49,353 bases of DNA from an uncultured Verrucomicrobiota bacterium. GTDB lineage: Bacteria; Verrucomicrobiota; Verrucomicrobiia; Opitutales; Seribacteraceae. The notes under the pieces are model-generated. The model worked only from the letters and a program-made list of their open reading frames with translations. It was not told the DNA's origin and made no database searches. Position numbers and translations under genes: made by a program. Below, piece by piece: positions 17,211-26,310 of the stretch. The stretch is from NCBI GenBank assembly GCA_902615835.1, contig CACMQL010000011.1, positions 1-49,353 of the forward strand. Direction: 5' to 3'. Every line of letters begins with the position of its first letter. Within the stretch, counting starts at the first letter, position 1.

Positions 17211-17226
17211 TTCCCGATTACGGGAA
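17211..17226 (+). other. Hairpin between yajC and secDF
   Basis: A perfect 6-bp stem (TTCCCG, loop ATTA, CGGGAA) lies in the 48-base gap between yajC and secDF, 17 bases before the secDF ATG. A T-run precedes rather than follows it, so it is not a rho-independent terminator for this strand. It may adjust the yajC:secDF ratio by mRNA processing or by partly occluding the secDF ribosome site. This is inference. Confidence 0.35.
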
Positions 17227-17242
17227 CCTAATTGATAGCACC

Positions 17243-19921
17243 ATGAATAAGAATCAAGTTTGGAAACTTCTTTTTGTAGTATTACTGTTTTTCATAAGTC
17301 TTGGGCTCATATCCCCCTTTGAAGATCGAGAACTCGGAGAATACGCCCAAAGCCAAGTTACAACCGATGCAAATTCATCCAACCATATCGGTTATGAATC
17401 TTTCGACGAAGTGATCGACACCCTCCGCAGGCAGTTACCCAATGAACAAGCAATCGATTTCCGGGCTCTTCGTGATTTTGGTACCACTAACCAATTAGAC
17501 TACTCTGCGTATTTTAAAGCCCCCGAAGGAGTCTTGGGTACGGTTGCATCCCGTATTCTTCCGGTTTTAGTAAAGCCAGGTATTCGTGTAAGTCATGTCA
17601 AAGATCGTGAAAAAAGAAATGAGTTGGTTCTTCGTTCGCTTCTCCGAGGTTCTCAGGCAGCCATCAAGAAAGGATTAGACCTCCGGGGGGGAATTGCCTT
17701 TACCATGGAAGTCACAGACCTGAACGAAAGTGATAATTCTCCAAGTGGAGGGGTATCGCCTATGGACAAGGTTGTCGATATTATGAGCGACCGTCTGAAT
17801 GCATTTGGAGTGGCCGAGACTCTAGTCCGCAAGAAAGGCGATAACGCTATCGAGATTCAAATACCTGACCTGACTACCAAACAAGACCCCGGTATGGTTG
17901 AAGACCTCCAAAAACCGGCTAAGTTGGAATTTCGTATTGTCAATGTCGATTCCAATGCACCACCCCCTCAAGCCGGGGAAACATGGACCGATGATGAAGG
18001 CATCCCTTATGTTGCAATGCTGCGTGGTGATGCCGAACCAAATGAAAGGCCCATTTGGGTAAGGCGTTTGTGGTCAGCAGACGGTGAGATCATTGATAAA
18101 GCTTATCCGCGTCAGGATCAAATGGGAGGCTGGGAAGTCGGGCTTGATTTTACTTCCGAGGGAGCCCAAATTTTTGCTAATCTTACCGGAGAAGTTGCTC
18201 AAATGTCAGATCCTGTCACAGGTCAACCTGGCAGAATGGCAATTGTTTTGGATGGTCAGTTGGAAAGTGCTCCGTCGGTAAGACAAAAAATTGATGGGGG
18301 GAGTGCGGTTATTGAAGGAAACTTTAATCAGCGGGAAGCCAAAATGCTCTCCGATATTCTTAATAATCCCCTCAAAGTCTCCCTTGAGATAGGAGAGAAA
18401 TACGAAGTTTCCCCGACTCTTGCATCGGGTGCACTGAGTAGTAGCTTACAGGCTTGCATATTGGGTGCCGTACTCGTGATTGCTTTCATGGTGGTTTACT
18501 ATAAAGCAGGAGGGCTGGTGGCCGTTTTCTCCGTTGGCACCAATGTCCTCTTGGTGATTGCCTGTTTGGCCGGAATTTTCCAAGCCACTTTTACCCTACC
18601 CGGTATGGCTGCTCTGGTACTAACCATTGGTATGGCAGTGGATGCTAATATTCTTATTTTTGAAAGAATCCGAGAAGAATTAAAAGCAGGCAAAAGCTCC
18701 GAAAATGCATTACTTGGAGGCTATGAAAAAGCTTTCTCCACCATCATTGACGCGAATTTCACCACCTTGATTACTGCCAGTATTTTGATATGGCTAGGGA
18801 CTGGTCCAGTCAAAGGGTTCGGGATAACTCTGGCCATTGGTATTGTAACATCCGTTTTCTGTGCCCTCTTTATAAGTCGGCTCTTGCTTACCATACTCAT
18901 CTCATCTGGGGTCAAAAATTTGATCAGCCTCAGTACCATTGCCAAGAGCAACCCGCGGAAAGAAATTGATTTTCATAAATATCGTAAGGTTGCTTTCTTT
19001 GTTTCTTGGGTTGTGGTTGCCGTGGGCATCATTTCAATTTATTCAAAAAAGGACCAAATTCTGGGAATTGATTTTCGTGGCGGCGAAGAAAGTATCGTTT
19101 CTTTTTCTCAAAAGATAGACGCGGGAGACTTGGAGACTACTTTCGCCAGTGCCCCCGAAGTCGGAGAAGTGCAGCATGTTTATCGTTCCGAAGTTGGTTC
19201 CGGGGATGAAGCTTCCCGTCTGGTTTTGCAAAGCGAAGTAGGTAAAAGTCGTGAAGCCCTTTCACTCTTACAATCTCAATTCCCCGCAGCTGAATTGGTG
19301 GAGGAAGGTCTAAGCAATATCGGAGCTTCGGTGAGCGATCAAATTACAAGTGATGCAATCTCCTCTGTTCTAGTCGCCCTCCTTGGTATCCTACTTTATG
19401 TGGCAATCCGTTTTGAAATGGGATATGCAATTGGTGCGGTTGTTGCCACGGTACACGATGTGCTCATGACCATCGGGCTCTTTGTTTTACTTGGAACTAT
19501 TTCAGGAGGAACACTTTGTTCAGGGCAGTTTACTGCACCCATGATTGCATCCATTTTGATGATCGTTGGCTACTCAATCAATGACACTATTGTGGTTTTT
19601 GACCGCATAAGGGAGGAACTTGAACTGAACCCCGTGACCAATCTCAAGAAAATCATTTTAATTGCGATCAATCGTGTTCTTTCACGATCAATCATTACCA
19701 GTTTTACCACTCTTTTGGCTGCTATATCACTATGGATTTTCGGAGCAGGAATCATCAACGATTTTGCATTTGTTTTTGTCATCGGAATCGTGACTGGAAC
19801 TTTCTCCTCCATCTTTATTGCCAGTCCGATTTTCTACTTTTGGCATAAAGGCGACCGTAAACACGTCGAAGAAGGCGAGATCTTGCCTAAATATGATTGG
19901 CAGACTTCCACTTCCAAATAA
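17243..19921 (+). CDS. secDF: Fused protein translocase subunit SecDF
   Basis: This 892-residue single-chain fusion of SecD and SecF is an RND-type inner-membrane protein that uses proton motive force to complete export through SecYEG. The SecD half has KKGLDLRGGIAFTMEV (about residue 143), the P1 periplasmic region, AIVLDGQLESAPSV, and the membrane motif GMAVDANILIFERIREELKA. The SecF half starts near residue 580 with GIDFRGGEESIVSF and carries GYSINDTIVVFDRIREEL. Twelve membrane helices are expected and hydrophobic segments are present in both halves. Fused SecDF is found in several phyla, including Bacteroidota and Verrucomicrobiota. ATG 17243 is followed directly by a signal-anchor helix (KLLFVVLLFFISLGLI). 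Confidence 0.96.
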   Translation: MNKNQVWKLLFVVLLFFISLGLISPFEDRELGEYAQSQVTTDANSSNHIGYESFDEVIDTLRRQLPNEQAIDFRALRDFGTTNQLDYSAYFKAPEGVLGTVASRILPVLVKPGIRVSHVKDREKRNELVLRSLLRGSQAAIKKGLDLRGGIAFTMEVTDLNESDNSPSGGVSPMDKVVDIMSDRLNAFGVAETLVRKKGDNAIEIQIPDLTTKQDPGMVEDLQKPAKLEFRIVNVDSNAPPPQAGETWTDDEGIPYVAMLRGDAEPNERPIWVRRLWSADGEIIDKAYPRQDQMGGWEVGLDFTSEGAQIFANLTGEVAQMSDPVTGQPGRMAIVLDGQLESAPSVRQKIDGGSAVIEGNFNQREAKMLSDILNNPLKVSLEIGEKYEVSPTLASGALSSSLQACILGAVLVIAFMVVYYKAGGLVAVFSVGTNVLLVIACLAGIFQATFTLPGMAALVLTIGMAVDANILIFERIREELKAGKSSENALLGGYEKAFSTIIDANFTTLITASILIWLGTGPVKGFGITLAIGIVTSVFCALFISRLLLTILISSGVKNLISLSTIAKSNPRKEIDFHKYRKVAFFVSWVVVAVGIISIYSKKDQILGIDFRGGEESIVSFSQKIDAGDLETTFASAPEVGEVQHVYRSEVGSGDEASRLVLQSEVGKSREALSLLQSQFPAAELVEEGLSNIGASVSDQITSDAISSVLVALLGILLYVAIRFEMGYAIGAVVATVHDVLMTIGLFVLLGTISGGTLCSGQFTAPMIASILMIVGYSINDTIVVFDRIREELELNPVTNLKKIILIAINRVLSRSIITSFTTLLAAISLWIFGAGIINDFAFVFVIGIVTGTFSSIFIASPIFYFWHKGDRKHVEEGEILPKYDWQTSTSK

Positions 19922-19942
19922 GGATTTATTTATTTCGCAGAG

Positions 19943-21676
19943 ATGAAAAGCCCTGCTATAATATGGCAGGAAAAATCTTATGACCGGGAATCCGCAAGAT
20001 TATTCGAAACAGCCTTAAACTTAGCACCTCTGTTATCTAAACTTCTCGCGGGAAGAAAAATAGAATCGGTTACTGAAGCGGAAAATTTCATCAGTCCCAA
20101 ACTGGCACATTTACAAGATCCTTTTGATATAACCAACATGGAACAGGCTGTCGAACGGATCAAAGATGCAATTAAGAGAAAAGAAAAAATACTTTTGGTT
20201 GGAGATTATGATGTGGATGGAATCTCGTCTGTAAGTATTCTACAGAAAATCCTCACAGATTTGGGAGGCCAATCGAGCCTGATCATCCCCAGAAGAAAAG
20301 ACGAAGGGTATGGGTTGACCATTGCTGTGCTCAAAAGAGGTCTGAAGAAAAAAGCGTTTTCCCTGGTGATTGCACTCGATTGTGGAACCAATTCTGTGGA
20401 GGAAGCGGTTTTCCTCCATGAATCAGGGATTGACCTAATTGTGGTTGATCATCATCAGGCAAAGGAAGAGGTTTCGAATATTCCAATTATTTTAAATCCT
20501 CACTTACTTGATGACCCCGAAGCCAATTGGTTTAATCTTTGCACTGCGGGTCTGGCCTTCAAGTTGGCCCATGGGATTATCAAAAGCTTGAAGAGAGCAG
20601 GCTTCAATATCCCAGAAAAAATTGACCTCAAAGAATATCTGCCTCTTTCAGCTTTAGGAACCATTGCAGATTTAGTCCCCTTGCAAAAAGAAAATAGAAT
20701 TATAACCAAATTCGGGCTCAAACATTTGGGCTTCAACCCATCAACAGGTCTCAACGCTCTTGTTCAGGAGAGCAAAATAGACCGGAACTCATACCCCAAG
20801 AGCGAAGACATTACCTTTAAATTGGCACCCATGATCAATGCCTGCGGCAGAATGGATGACCCCACAATCGCAACTTCCCTCTTTTTGGAAAAGGATGCCA
20901 TTCGTTGCAAAAAATTAGCCTGTAAGATGAATGAATACAACGAGAAAAGAAAATTCATTGAATCGCAACTCACCGAAGAGACCCAAGCACAGGCAAAAGA
21001 TTTGTTTGCAGACAAGGTAGCCTTGGTCGCTCACGGAGATGGAGAGTATTGGAACCCAGGGGTTGTGGGAATAGTAGCGGGAAAATTGGCAAGTTTTTTA
21101 CGAAAACCCTGCCTGATTCTGGCTAAATCAGAAAATGGAGAATACCGCGGTTCCGGTAGAGGGGTGAAAGGATTGGATTTGGTACAAGCACTGAGTCAGT
21201 GCAAGAATTTTCTGCTTCATTGGGGAGGACATCCGATTGCTGTTGGCTTAAGCATTTCAGAAGAAAACCTAGAAGAATTCACCAGGAACTTTTTAATTGC
21301 GGTTGAAAAACAGATAGGAACAAATGTTCCTGATCAGCACTTTGAAATTGATACTTTTATTCAACAAAATCAATTGCAGGAGAGTCTTCTAGTAGAGATT
21401 GAAAAGCTGGCCCCTTTTGGCCAGGGGAACCCCGAGCCTGTTCTTGCTATTGAGAAAGTGAGATTAAATGGAAAACCAAAACTAGTTGGTTCAGGAGAAC
21501 ATTTTCAATTCTCTGTTCACAATGGTCGTGAAGCAGTCACAGGGATTGCATGGAGGATGGCCGAAAATATTCCTCCTTGCGATCAGGAAATTGATATTGC
21601 TTTCCGATTGCAATGGAATCATTGGAATCAAAGAAAAAGATTACAAATGGTAATGGATTCCTGGAAGATCCATTAG
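19943..21676 (+). CDS. recJ: Single-stranded-DNA-specific exonuclease RecJ
   Basis: This 577-residue protein is normal length for RecJ, the 5'-3' ssDNA exonuclease of recombination and mismatch repair. The DHH phosphoesterase motifs are clear: LLVGDYDVDGISSVSIL (motif I, about residue 91), VIALDCGTNS (motif II) and IVVDHHQAKE (motif III, DHH). ALGTIADLVPL (motif IV) and the LAPMINACGRMDDP block follow. The DHHA1 domain shows GVVGIVAGKLA and GGHPIAVGLSISEENLEEF. The OB-fold C-terminus includes KLAPFGQGNPEP. It starts at ATG 19943, 21 bases after secDF, so cotranscription is likely. It converges on glyS with 53 bases between stop codons and no clear terminator hairpin. Confidence 0.96.
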   Translation: MKSPAIIWQEKSYDRESARLFETALNLAPLLSKLLAGRKIESVTEAENFISPKLAHLQDPFDITNMEQAVERIKDAIKRKEKILLVGDYDVDGISSVSILQKILTDLGGQSSLIIPRRKDEGYGLTIAVLKRGLKKKAFSLVIALDCGTNSVEEAVFLHESGIDLIVVDHHQAKEEVSNIPIILNPHLLDDPEANWFNLCTAGLAFKLAHGIIKSLKRAGFNIPEKIDLKEYLPLSALGTIADLVPLQKENRIITKFGLKHLGFNPSTGLNALVQESKIDRNSYPKSEDITFKLAPMINACGRMDDPTIATSLFLEKDAIRCKKLACKMNEYNEKRKFIESQLTEETQAQAKDLFADKVALVAHGDGEYWNPGVVGIVAGKLASFLRKPCLILAKSENGEYRGSGRGVKGLDLVQALSQCKNFLLHWGGHPIAVGLSISEENLEEFTRNFLIAVEKQIGTNVPDQHFEIDTFIQQNQLQESLLVEIEKLAPFGQGNPEPVLAIEKVRLNGKPKLVGSGEHFQFSVHNGREAVTGIAWRMAENIPPCDQEIDIAFRLQWNHWNQRKRLQMVMDSWKIH

Positions 21677-21729
21677 GCCTTCAATGAAAAATAATTTTAA
21701 AACCAAGTATTTGACCACATTGTAAATGC

Positions 21730-23235
21730 TTATGGGTTTATTTCATTATCAATCATATGAATCGCTTCCTCTACTTTAAACCTTTCTTGCTCCGTGGTGT
21801 CACGATTACGAACGGTAACCGTTCCATCTCCTTCAATTGTCTCAAAATCTACAGTTACACCAAAAGGGACTCCGGCTTCATCAATTCTTCTGTATCTTCT
21901 ACCAATGGCACCTGATTGATCGTAAATAACATTCCACCGCTTTTGCATTTTTTTATAAATTTCCACAGCCCTGTCAACTAAAGCAGGTTTGTTTTTGACG
22001 AGAGGAAAGATCCCTACTTTAATCGGTGCAACTCGGGGATGGAAGCGAAGAACGGTCCTTTTCTCGCCTTCAATTTCATCGACCGAATACGCGGAGCATA
22101 GCACTGCAAGAAAAGTACGGTCGACACCCAAACTCGGCTCGATCACATGAGGAAGATATTTCTCCTTCCTCTCCTCGTCAAAGTACTCAAGATTTTTTCC
22201 GGAATGCTCCTGATGCTGAGAAAGGTCGAAATTCCCTCTCGCGGCAATACCTTCCAGTTCATGTTCTCCGAAAGGAAACTTGAAAGTTATGTCTGTGCAG
22301 GCTTTGGCGTAGTGAGCGAGTTTATGCACGGGATGAATCTCTTCCCCTAAGTATTCAGGTGTCAATCCGATTGATGAAAACCAGTGCTTTCGTGTTTGGA
22401 TCCAATCGGCATGGTATTTTGGCCAGTGTTCTTCACCCGGTGGAATGAAATATTCGATTTCCATTTGTTCAAATTCCCGTGAGCGGAAAATAAAGTTACG
22501 GGGGGTTATTTCATTACGAAAAGCTTTTCCTATCTGAGCTATTCCAAAGGGAATTTTTACCCGGCCCGTATCCACCACATTTTTGAAATTTGCGAAAATC
22601 CCCTGAGCCGTCTCTGGTCGCAGATAACATAAGGATGATCCATCCCTTAGGGCACCCACATGGGTTTCAAACATCATGTTGAAATCTCTGGGAGGGGTAA
22701 GTGATCCAGGTTTTCCGGTGGCAGGAGAAGGAACAAGCCTCTGTTCCTCGAGGGAAAGCTCATCGTAAGCTCTTAAATTAACCGGCTCAAGCGATCCCTG
22801 CTTAGATGCCTTTCTTTTTATCGATTCAGCCATGGATTCGGCTTCCTCCTGCATATTTTCTGACTCAATTAGAGAAATCCAACCAAGACTTTCGTTACTT
22901 ACCTTAACTTCTGAGGCAAAAAGTTGATCTGCACGGTATCTCATTTTAGATTCCTTGCAATCAACCATCGGGTCGGTAAAGCCATCTACATGGCCTGAAG
23001 CCTGCCAAACCTTTGGGTTCATAATGATCCCGGAATCCAAACCAACCATATCATCCCGTCTTCGCACCATATCTTCCCACCAGGCATCTTTGATATTTTT
23101 ACGGAGTTCTACCCCGAGAGGTCCGTAGTCAAAAAAACCATTCTGACCACCATAGATTTCCGAGGATTGAAATACAAAACCCCTGCGTTTCGCAAGTGCC
23201 ACTATTTCTTCGATTATTGAAACACCTTTTGCCAT
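21730..23235 (-). CDS. glyS: Glycine--tRNA ligase (dimeric class II type)
   Basis: This is an alpha2-type glycyl-tRNA synthetase. I start it at ATG 23235 ([20 protein letters not shown]), giving 501 residues; the frame extends 13 codons upstream but that leader looks non-native. Motifs include the N-terminal [20 protein letters not shown] and [15 protein letters not shown]. Class II motif 2 is [20 protein letters not shown], motif 3 is [14 protein letters not shown], and a C-terminal anticodon domain starts at [18 protein letters not shown]-site elements [13 protein letters not shown] are intact. A 50-residue Glu/Lys-rich insertion follows residue 120, common in this bacterial/eukaryotic form. 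It is transcribed divergently from the small lipoprotein gene. Confidence 0.95.
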   Translation of the reverse strand: MAKGVSIIEEIVALAKRRGFVFQSSEIYGGQNGFFDYGPLGVELRKNIKDAWWEDMVRRRDDMVGLDSGIIMNPKVWQASGHVDGFTDPMVDCKESKMRYRADQLFASEVKVSNESLGWISLIESENMQEEAESMAESIKRKASKQGSLEPVNLRAYDELSLEEQRLVPSPATGKPGSLTPPRDFNMMFETHVGALRDGSSLCYLRPETAQGIFANFKNVVDTGRVKIPFGIAQIGKAFRNEITPRNFIFRSREFEQMEIEYFIPPGEEHWPKYHADWIQTRKHWFSSIGLTPEYLGEEIHPVHKLAHYAKACTDITFKFPFGEHELEGIAARGNFDLSQHQEHSGKNLEYFDEERKEKYLPHVIEPSLGVDRTFLAVLCSAYSVDEIEGEKRTVLRFHPRVAPIKVGIFPLVKNKPALVDRAVEIYKKMQKRWNVIYDQSGAIGRRYRRIDEAGVPFGVTVDFETIEGDGTVTVRNRDTTEQERFKVEEAIHMIDNEINP

Positions 23236-23333
23236 CGTGCAATCTCTTTTACTTGATCGAAGCAACAGTCTCAATCAATAAACATAGTTTGAAATAAATT
23301 GACTATCCCATTTACGCCGATTGAATTAAAGTT

Positions 23334-23612
23334 ATGTCCCGGAATAAATTTGTAAACCTGAGATTGAAGTGTTTTTTTGTAGCCCTGTTTTGCATTTCCA
23401 TGTCATCTGGTTGCAAGTTTTTGCCGAATCCTAAAAAATATTTTTCAAAAGATTTCAACGCAGCGGGCGCACTTTCCCATTCAAGAAACTCTTTTGAACC
23501 TGTTGAAACTGGAACGATTCATCTACGATCCAATGAAATTTGGAACAGGAGAGATTTTTCCGGGGACAAAACATCTGCACTTTGGGGATTAATCACTTAC
23601 ACTGATTACTAA
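23334..23612 (+). CDS. Small putative lipoprotein (92 aa)
   Basis: The 92-residue product begins with a basic n-region (MSRNKFVNLRLK), a hydrophobic core (CFFVALFCISM) and a lipobox SSGC with Cys27, so it should be a lipidated envelope protein. The mature part is about 65 residues with no recognised domain. It ends in FSGDKTSALWGLITYTDY, a conserved-looking hydrophobic/aromatic tail. The start is ATG 23334, 98 bases from the divergent glyS start. The PerR-like palindrome lies just 12 bases after its stop, so that site belongs to the next gene. Function is unknown. Confidence 0.7.
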   Translation: MSRNKFVNLRLKCFFVALFCISMSSGCKFLPNPKKYFSKDFNAAGALSHSRNSFEPVETGTIHLRSNEIWNRRDFSGDKTSALWGLITYTDY

Positions 23613-23624
23613 ACGAAACCCAAG

Positions 23625-23647
23625 TTAATTAGAATTATTCTAATTAA
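23625..23647. promoter_or_regulatory. PerR/Fur-type operator upstream of the fur-suf operon
   Basis: This is a perfect 23-base palindrome with 11-bp arms around one T. Its core, TTAGAATTATTCTAA at 23629-23643, fits the Bacillus PerR-box form TTANAATNATTNTAA. It lies about 38 bases upstream of a Fur/PerR-family gene that heads the suf operon, exactly where an autoregulatory site would be. No T-run follows it, so it is not a typical terminator. I infer that the regulator binds here and controls itself and sufCBD-sufT in response to peroxide or iron. Confidence 0.7.
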
Positions 23648-23684
23648 ACTTGCGATCGGATCAGAGGTGCCTAATAAGATATGT

Positions 23685-24119
23685 ATGAATTCATCGAGGA
23701 ATCACTTATCAACTAACGACCTTTCGCTCTCCCTTAAGGAACATGGCCTTCGTTCCACCAAGCAAAGATTGTGTGTTTATGATATAATTCTGGAAAAAAG
23801 AGATCATCCGACGGCAGATGACATTTTCATACGGGTACGTAAAAAACTTCCGAAAATTTCCTTTGCGACTGTCTATAATTGCCTTGAAACATTTGTGAAA
23901 TATGGCCTGGTCAAGAAAATAAATCTCGATAGATCTTCCTCACGCTACTGCCCGAACCTATCTCCACACGCACACTTTAAATGCTCAGACACAGGGCAAA
24001 TCATCGATCTTCCCATCACAGGTGACACCTTAATTTCTTTGGAATCAATCCTGCCCAAGGGATTTTCTCATAACGGATTTGATTTGTCATTTCACGGCAC
24101 CACTCCATCCAACAACTAA
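23685..24119 (+). CDS. Fur/PerR family transcriptional regulator
   Basis: This metal-responsive repressor has about 144 residues. The winged-helix part reads LKEHGLRSTKQRLCVYDIIL, HPTADDIFIRVRKKLP and ISFATVYNCLETFVKYGLV, the recognition helix of Fur, PerR and Zur. The dimerisation half has RYCPNLSPHAHFKCSDTG, with His residues and one Cys. The second Cys of the usual CxxC and the C-terminal CxxC are missing, so no structural zinc site of the Bacillus PerR kind is visible. I use ATG 23685; a GTG at 23667 in the same frame is an alternative but overlaps an AGAGG sequence that may be the ribosome site. It lies 12 bases before sufC and behind a PerR-like box, so it probably controls Fe-S assembly. 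Confidence 0.85.
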   Translation: MNSSRNHLSTNDLSLSLKEHGLRSTKQRLCVYDIILEKRDHPTADDIFIRVRKKLPKISFATVYNCLETFVKYGLVKKINLDRSSSRYCPNLSPHAHFKCSDTGQIIDLPITGDTLISLESILPKGFSHNGFDLSFHGTTPSNN

Positions 24120-24131
24120 TACAATCTTAAT

Positions 24132-24884
24132 GTGAGTACGCTTAAAGTACAGAATCTATCAGTCTACATCGAAGATAAACCTATTCTCAATGATTTCTCA
24201 TTGGAAATTCCTTACGGAGAAGTTCATGCCATCATGGGTCCCAATGGTAGTGGAAAAAGTACCCTCTCCAAGGCATTGGCTGCTCACCCTAATTACGATA
24301 TTCGTAACGGCACGGCAGAATTAGACGGTCATAATCTGATTGACATGGAACCTGACGAAATATCCAGAGCAGGCCTCTTCCTCGCATTTCAATACCCGAT
24401 TGAAGTTCCCGGCGTAACTATTGCCAATTTTATAAGAGCGGCCATCCAAGCAAGGATGGAAGAAAGTAAACTGTTCAAGGCCGTTGATTACTATAAGAAA
24501 CTTTATCAGAAAATGGACGATCTGGGAATTGACCGCAATTTCACCGCACGCTCTCTGAACGATGGATTTTCCGGTGGGGAGAAAAAAAGATGTGAAATTC
24601 TACAAATGGCGATGCTCGATCCGAAATTCTGTATCCTAGATGAAACCGATAGTGGACTGGATATCGACGCATTACGGGTTGTCTCTGCTGGAGTCAATTC
24701 AATGCGTAGTTCCAACCGAGGATTCCTTGTTATCACTCACTACCAACGACTTTTAGACTATATCGTACCCGACAAAGTACATGTAATGTGGGAGGGTAAA
24801 ATCGTCCGCTCAGGAGATAAAGATTTGGCTTCTGAGCTAGAAAGTAAAGGCTACGATTGGATCAAAGAAGAATTGGCTGCCTAA
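24132..24884 (+). CDS. sufC: Fe-S cluster assembly ATPase SufC
   Basis: This 250-residue soluble ABC-type ATPase forms the SufBC2D scaffold that builds Fe-S clusters in the cytoplasm. Walker A is [14 protein letters not shown] near residue 37. The Q-loop is [13 protein letters not shown], the SufC-typical version. The signature is [13 protein letters not shown], and Walker B is [15 protein letters not shown], with the diagnostic ETDSGLD rather than EPTSGLD. The switch His is in [12 protein letters not shown]. The start is GTG at 24132, directly after the regulator. The order sufC-sufB-sufD is the common non-enteric arrangement. Confidence 0.97.
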   Translation: MSTLKVQNLSVYIEDKPILNDFSLEIPYGEVHAIMGPNGSGKSTLSKALAAHPNYDIRNGTAELDGHNLIDMEPDEISRAGLFLAFQYPIEVPGVTIANFIRAAIQARMEESKLFKAVDYYKKLYQKMDDLGIDRNFTARSLNDGFSGGEKKRCEILQMAMLDPKFCILDETDSGLDIDALRVVSAGVNSMRSSNRGFLVITHYQRLLDYIVPDKVHVMWEGKIVRSGDKDLASELESKGYDWIKEELAA

Positions 24885-24903
24885 CGAAAAGGAAATTTCA
24901 ATC

Positions 24904-26310
24904 ATGATAAAAACTAACCCAATCGAAGTTGACCGCGAAAAAGGTAATTTTCACTACAATACTGATTACGAATTTGATGCAGGAATCGGGCTCTCCGAAG
25001 ATGTCGTACGATACATATCTGGTGTTAAAAAAGAAGATTCCTGGCTTCAAGACTTTCGTCTTAAAGCCTTGCAAACATTTGAAAAGAAAAGACTCCCCAC
25101 TCACTGGGCCACAAACGACCTCGAGAATATTGATTTCGATGTTATCCGCTATTACCTATCAAAAGGGCAAATGCCCAGCCGTACATGGGAAGAAGTTCCA
25201 GACGATGTTAAGAGCACTTTTGAAAGGCTAGGGATTCCTGAGCAGGAAAGAAAATTTTTGGCCGGGGTTGAAGCTCAATTTGATAGCGAAGCGGCTTACT
25301 CTAGAATGAAGGATGATCTTACAGAGAAAGGGGTAATATTCGTGGGCTCTACCGAGGGTCTAAAAGATCATCCTGAAATCTTTAAAAAATGGTTTGGCAA
25401 AGTTATTCCCACATCAGATAACAAATTCTCTGCTCTTAATAGTGCTGTTTTCAGCGGTGGAAGTTTTATTTATGTTCCTCCAGGGGTAAAACTTGAACAA
25501 CCCCTTCAAGCTTACTTCCGCATCAACGCCGAAAATTTTGGCCAATTTGAAAGAACCCTAATCATCGCAGACGAAGGTGCTGAAATTACTTACATGGAAG
25601 GCTGCACCGCACCTAAGTTTGAAACGTCCACTCTTCACAGTGCGGTGGTTGAATTAGTTGCATTAAGAGGTGCTAAGATTCAATATGTGACCGTACAGAA
25701 CTGGTCAAACAATGTATTCAATCTTGTGACCAAAAGAGCAATGGCACACGAAGAGTCAGAAGTCAGGTGGATTGATTGTAATATCGGCTCACGACTCACC
25801 ATGAAATATCCTGGAGTCATCCTTCGAGGCAGGAAAGCCCGCGGGGAAGTTCTTTCCATTGCTCTAGCTAATGATGGTCAGCACCAGGATACTGGTGCAA
25901 AGATGGTTCATGCCGCCGATGAAACGACAAGCAATGTCATAGCTAAATCAGTGTCCATTGGCGAAGGCAGGTCGACATATCGGGGACTAGTGCAAATGCC
26001 TGGCCATTTAAAGCACTGCAAAAACAACACCGAATGTGATGCCTTGTTGATTAATTCCGACAGTCAAACTGACACTTATCCCGCCATCACAGTACAAGGT
26101 GAAGACCACAGCGTGCAACATGAGGCAAGTGTATCAAAGGTAAGTGCGGAACAAATTTTCTACATGCAACAAAGAGGCCTTTCCGAAGGCGACGCCATGA
26201 GTATGTGCGTAAATGGATTTGTAAATGATTTAATCCGAGAATTCCCCATGGAGTACAGTGTGGAACTCAAAAGACTCATCGATTTAGAAATGGAAGGTTC
26301 TGTAGGTTAA
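24904..26310 (+). CDS. sufB: Fe-S cluster assembly scaffold SufB
   Basis: This 468-residue protein is the usual length for SufB, the SufBC2D subunit on which the nascent cluster forms. It has [40 protein letters not shown] and [17 protein letters not shown] right-handed beta-helix core contains [18 protein letters not shown], and the conserved C-terminal end reads [20 protein letters not shown]. Cys and Glu residues in the ECD block are those linked to cluster assembly in the family. The ATG follows sufC by 19 bases, and the TAA overlaps the sufD ATG by one base. Confidence 0.97.
   Translation: MIKTNPIEVDREKGNFHYNTDYEFDAGIGLSEDVVRYISGVKKEDSWLQDFRLKALQTFEKKRLPTHWATNDLENIDFDVIRYYLSKGQMPSRTWEEVPDDVKSTFERLGIPEQERKFLAGVEAQFDSEAAYSRMKDDLTEKGVIFVGSTEGLKDHPEIFKKWFGKVIPTSDNKFSALNSAVFSGGSFIYVPPGVKLEQPLQAYFRINAENFGQFERTLIIADEGAEITYMEGCTAPKFETSTLHSAVVELVALRGAKIQYVTVQNWSNNVFNLVTKRAMAHEESEVRWIDCNIGSRLTMKYPGVILRGRKARGEVLSIALANDGQHQDTGAKMVHAADETTSNVIAKSVSIGEGRSTYRGLVQMPGHLKHCKNNTECDALLINSDSQTDTYPAITVQGEDHSVQHEASVSKVSAEQIFYMQQRGLSEGDAMSMCVNGFVNDLIREFPMEYSVELKRLIDLEMEGSVG

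Noticed and set aside
21677-21729. Convergent terminator between recJ and glyS
   Set aside because: The 53 bases hold no convincing inverted repeat with a T-run on either strand.
22026-22350. Two plus-strand ORFs inside glyS
   Set aside because: They are antisense to a fully conserved glycyl-tRNA synthetase and have no motif or ribosome site.
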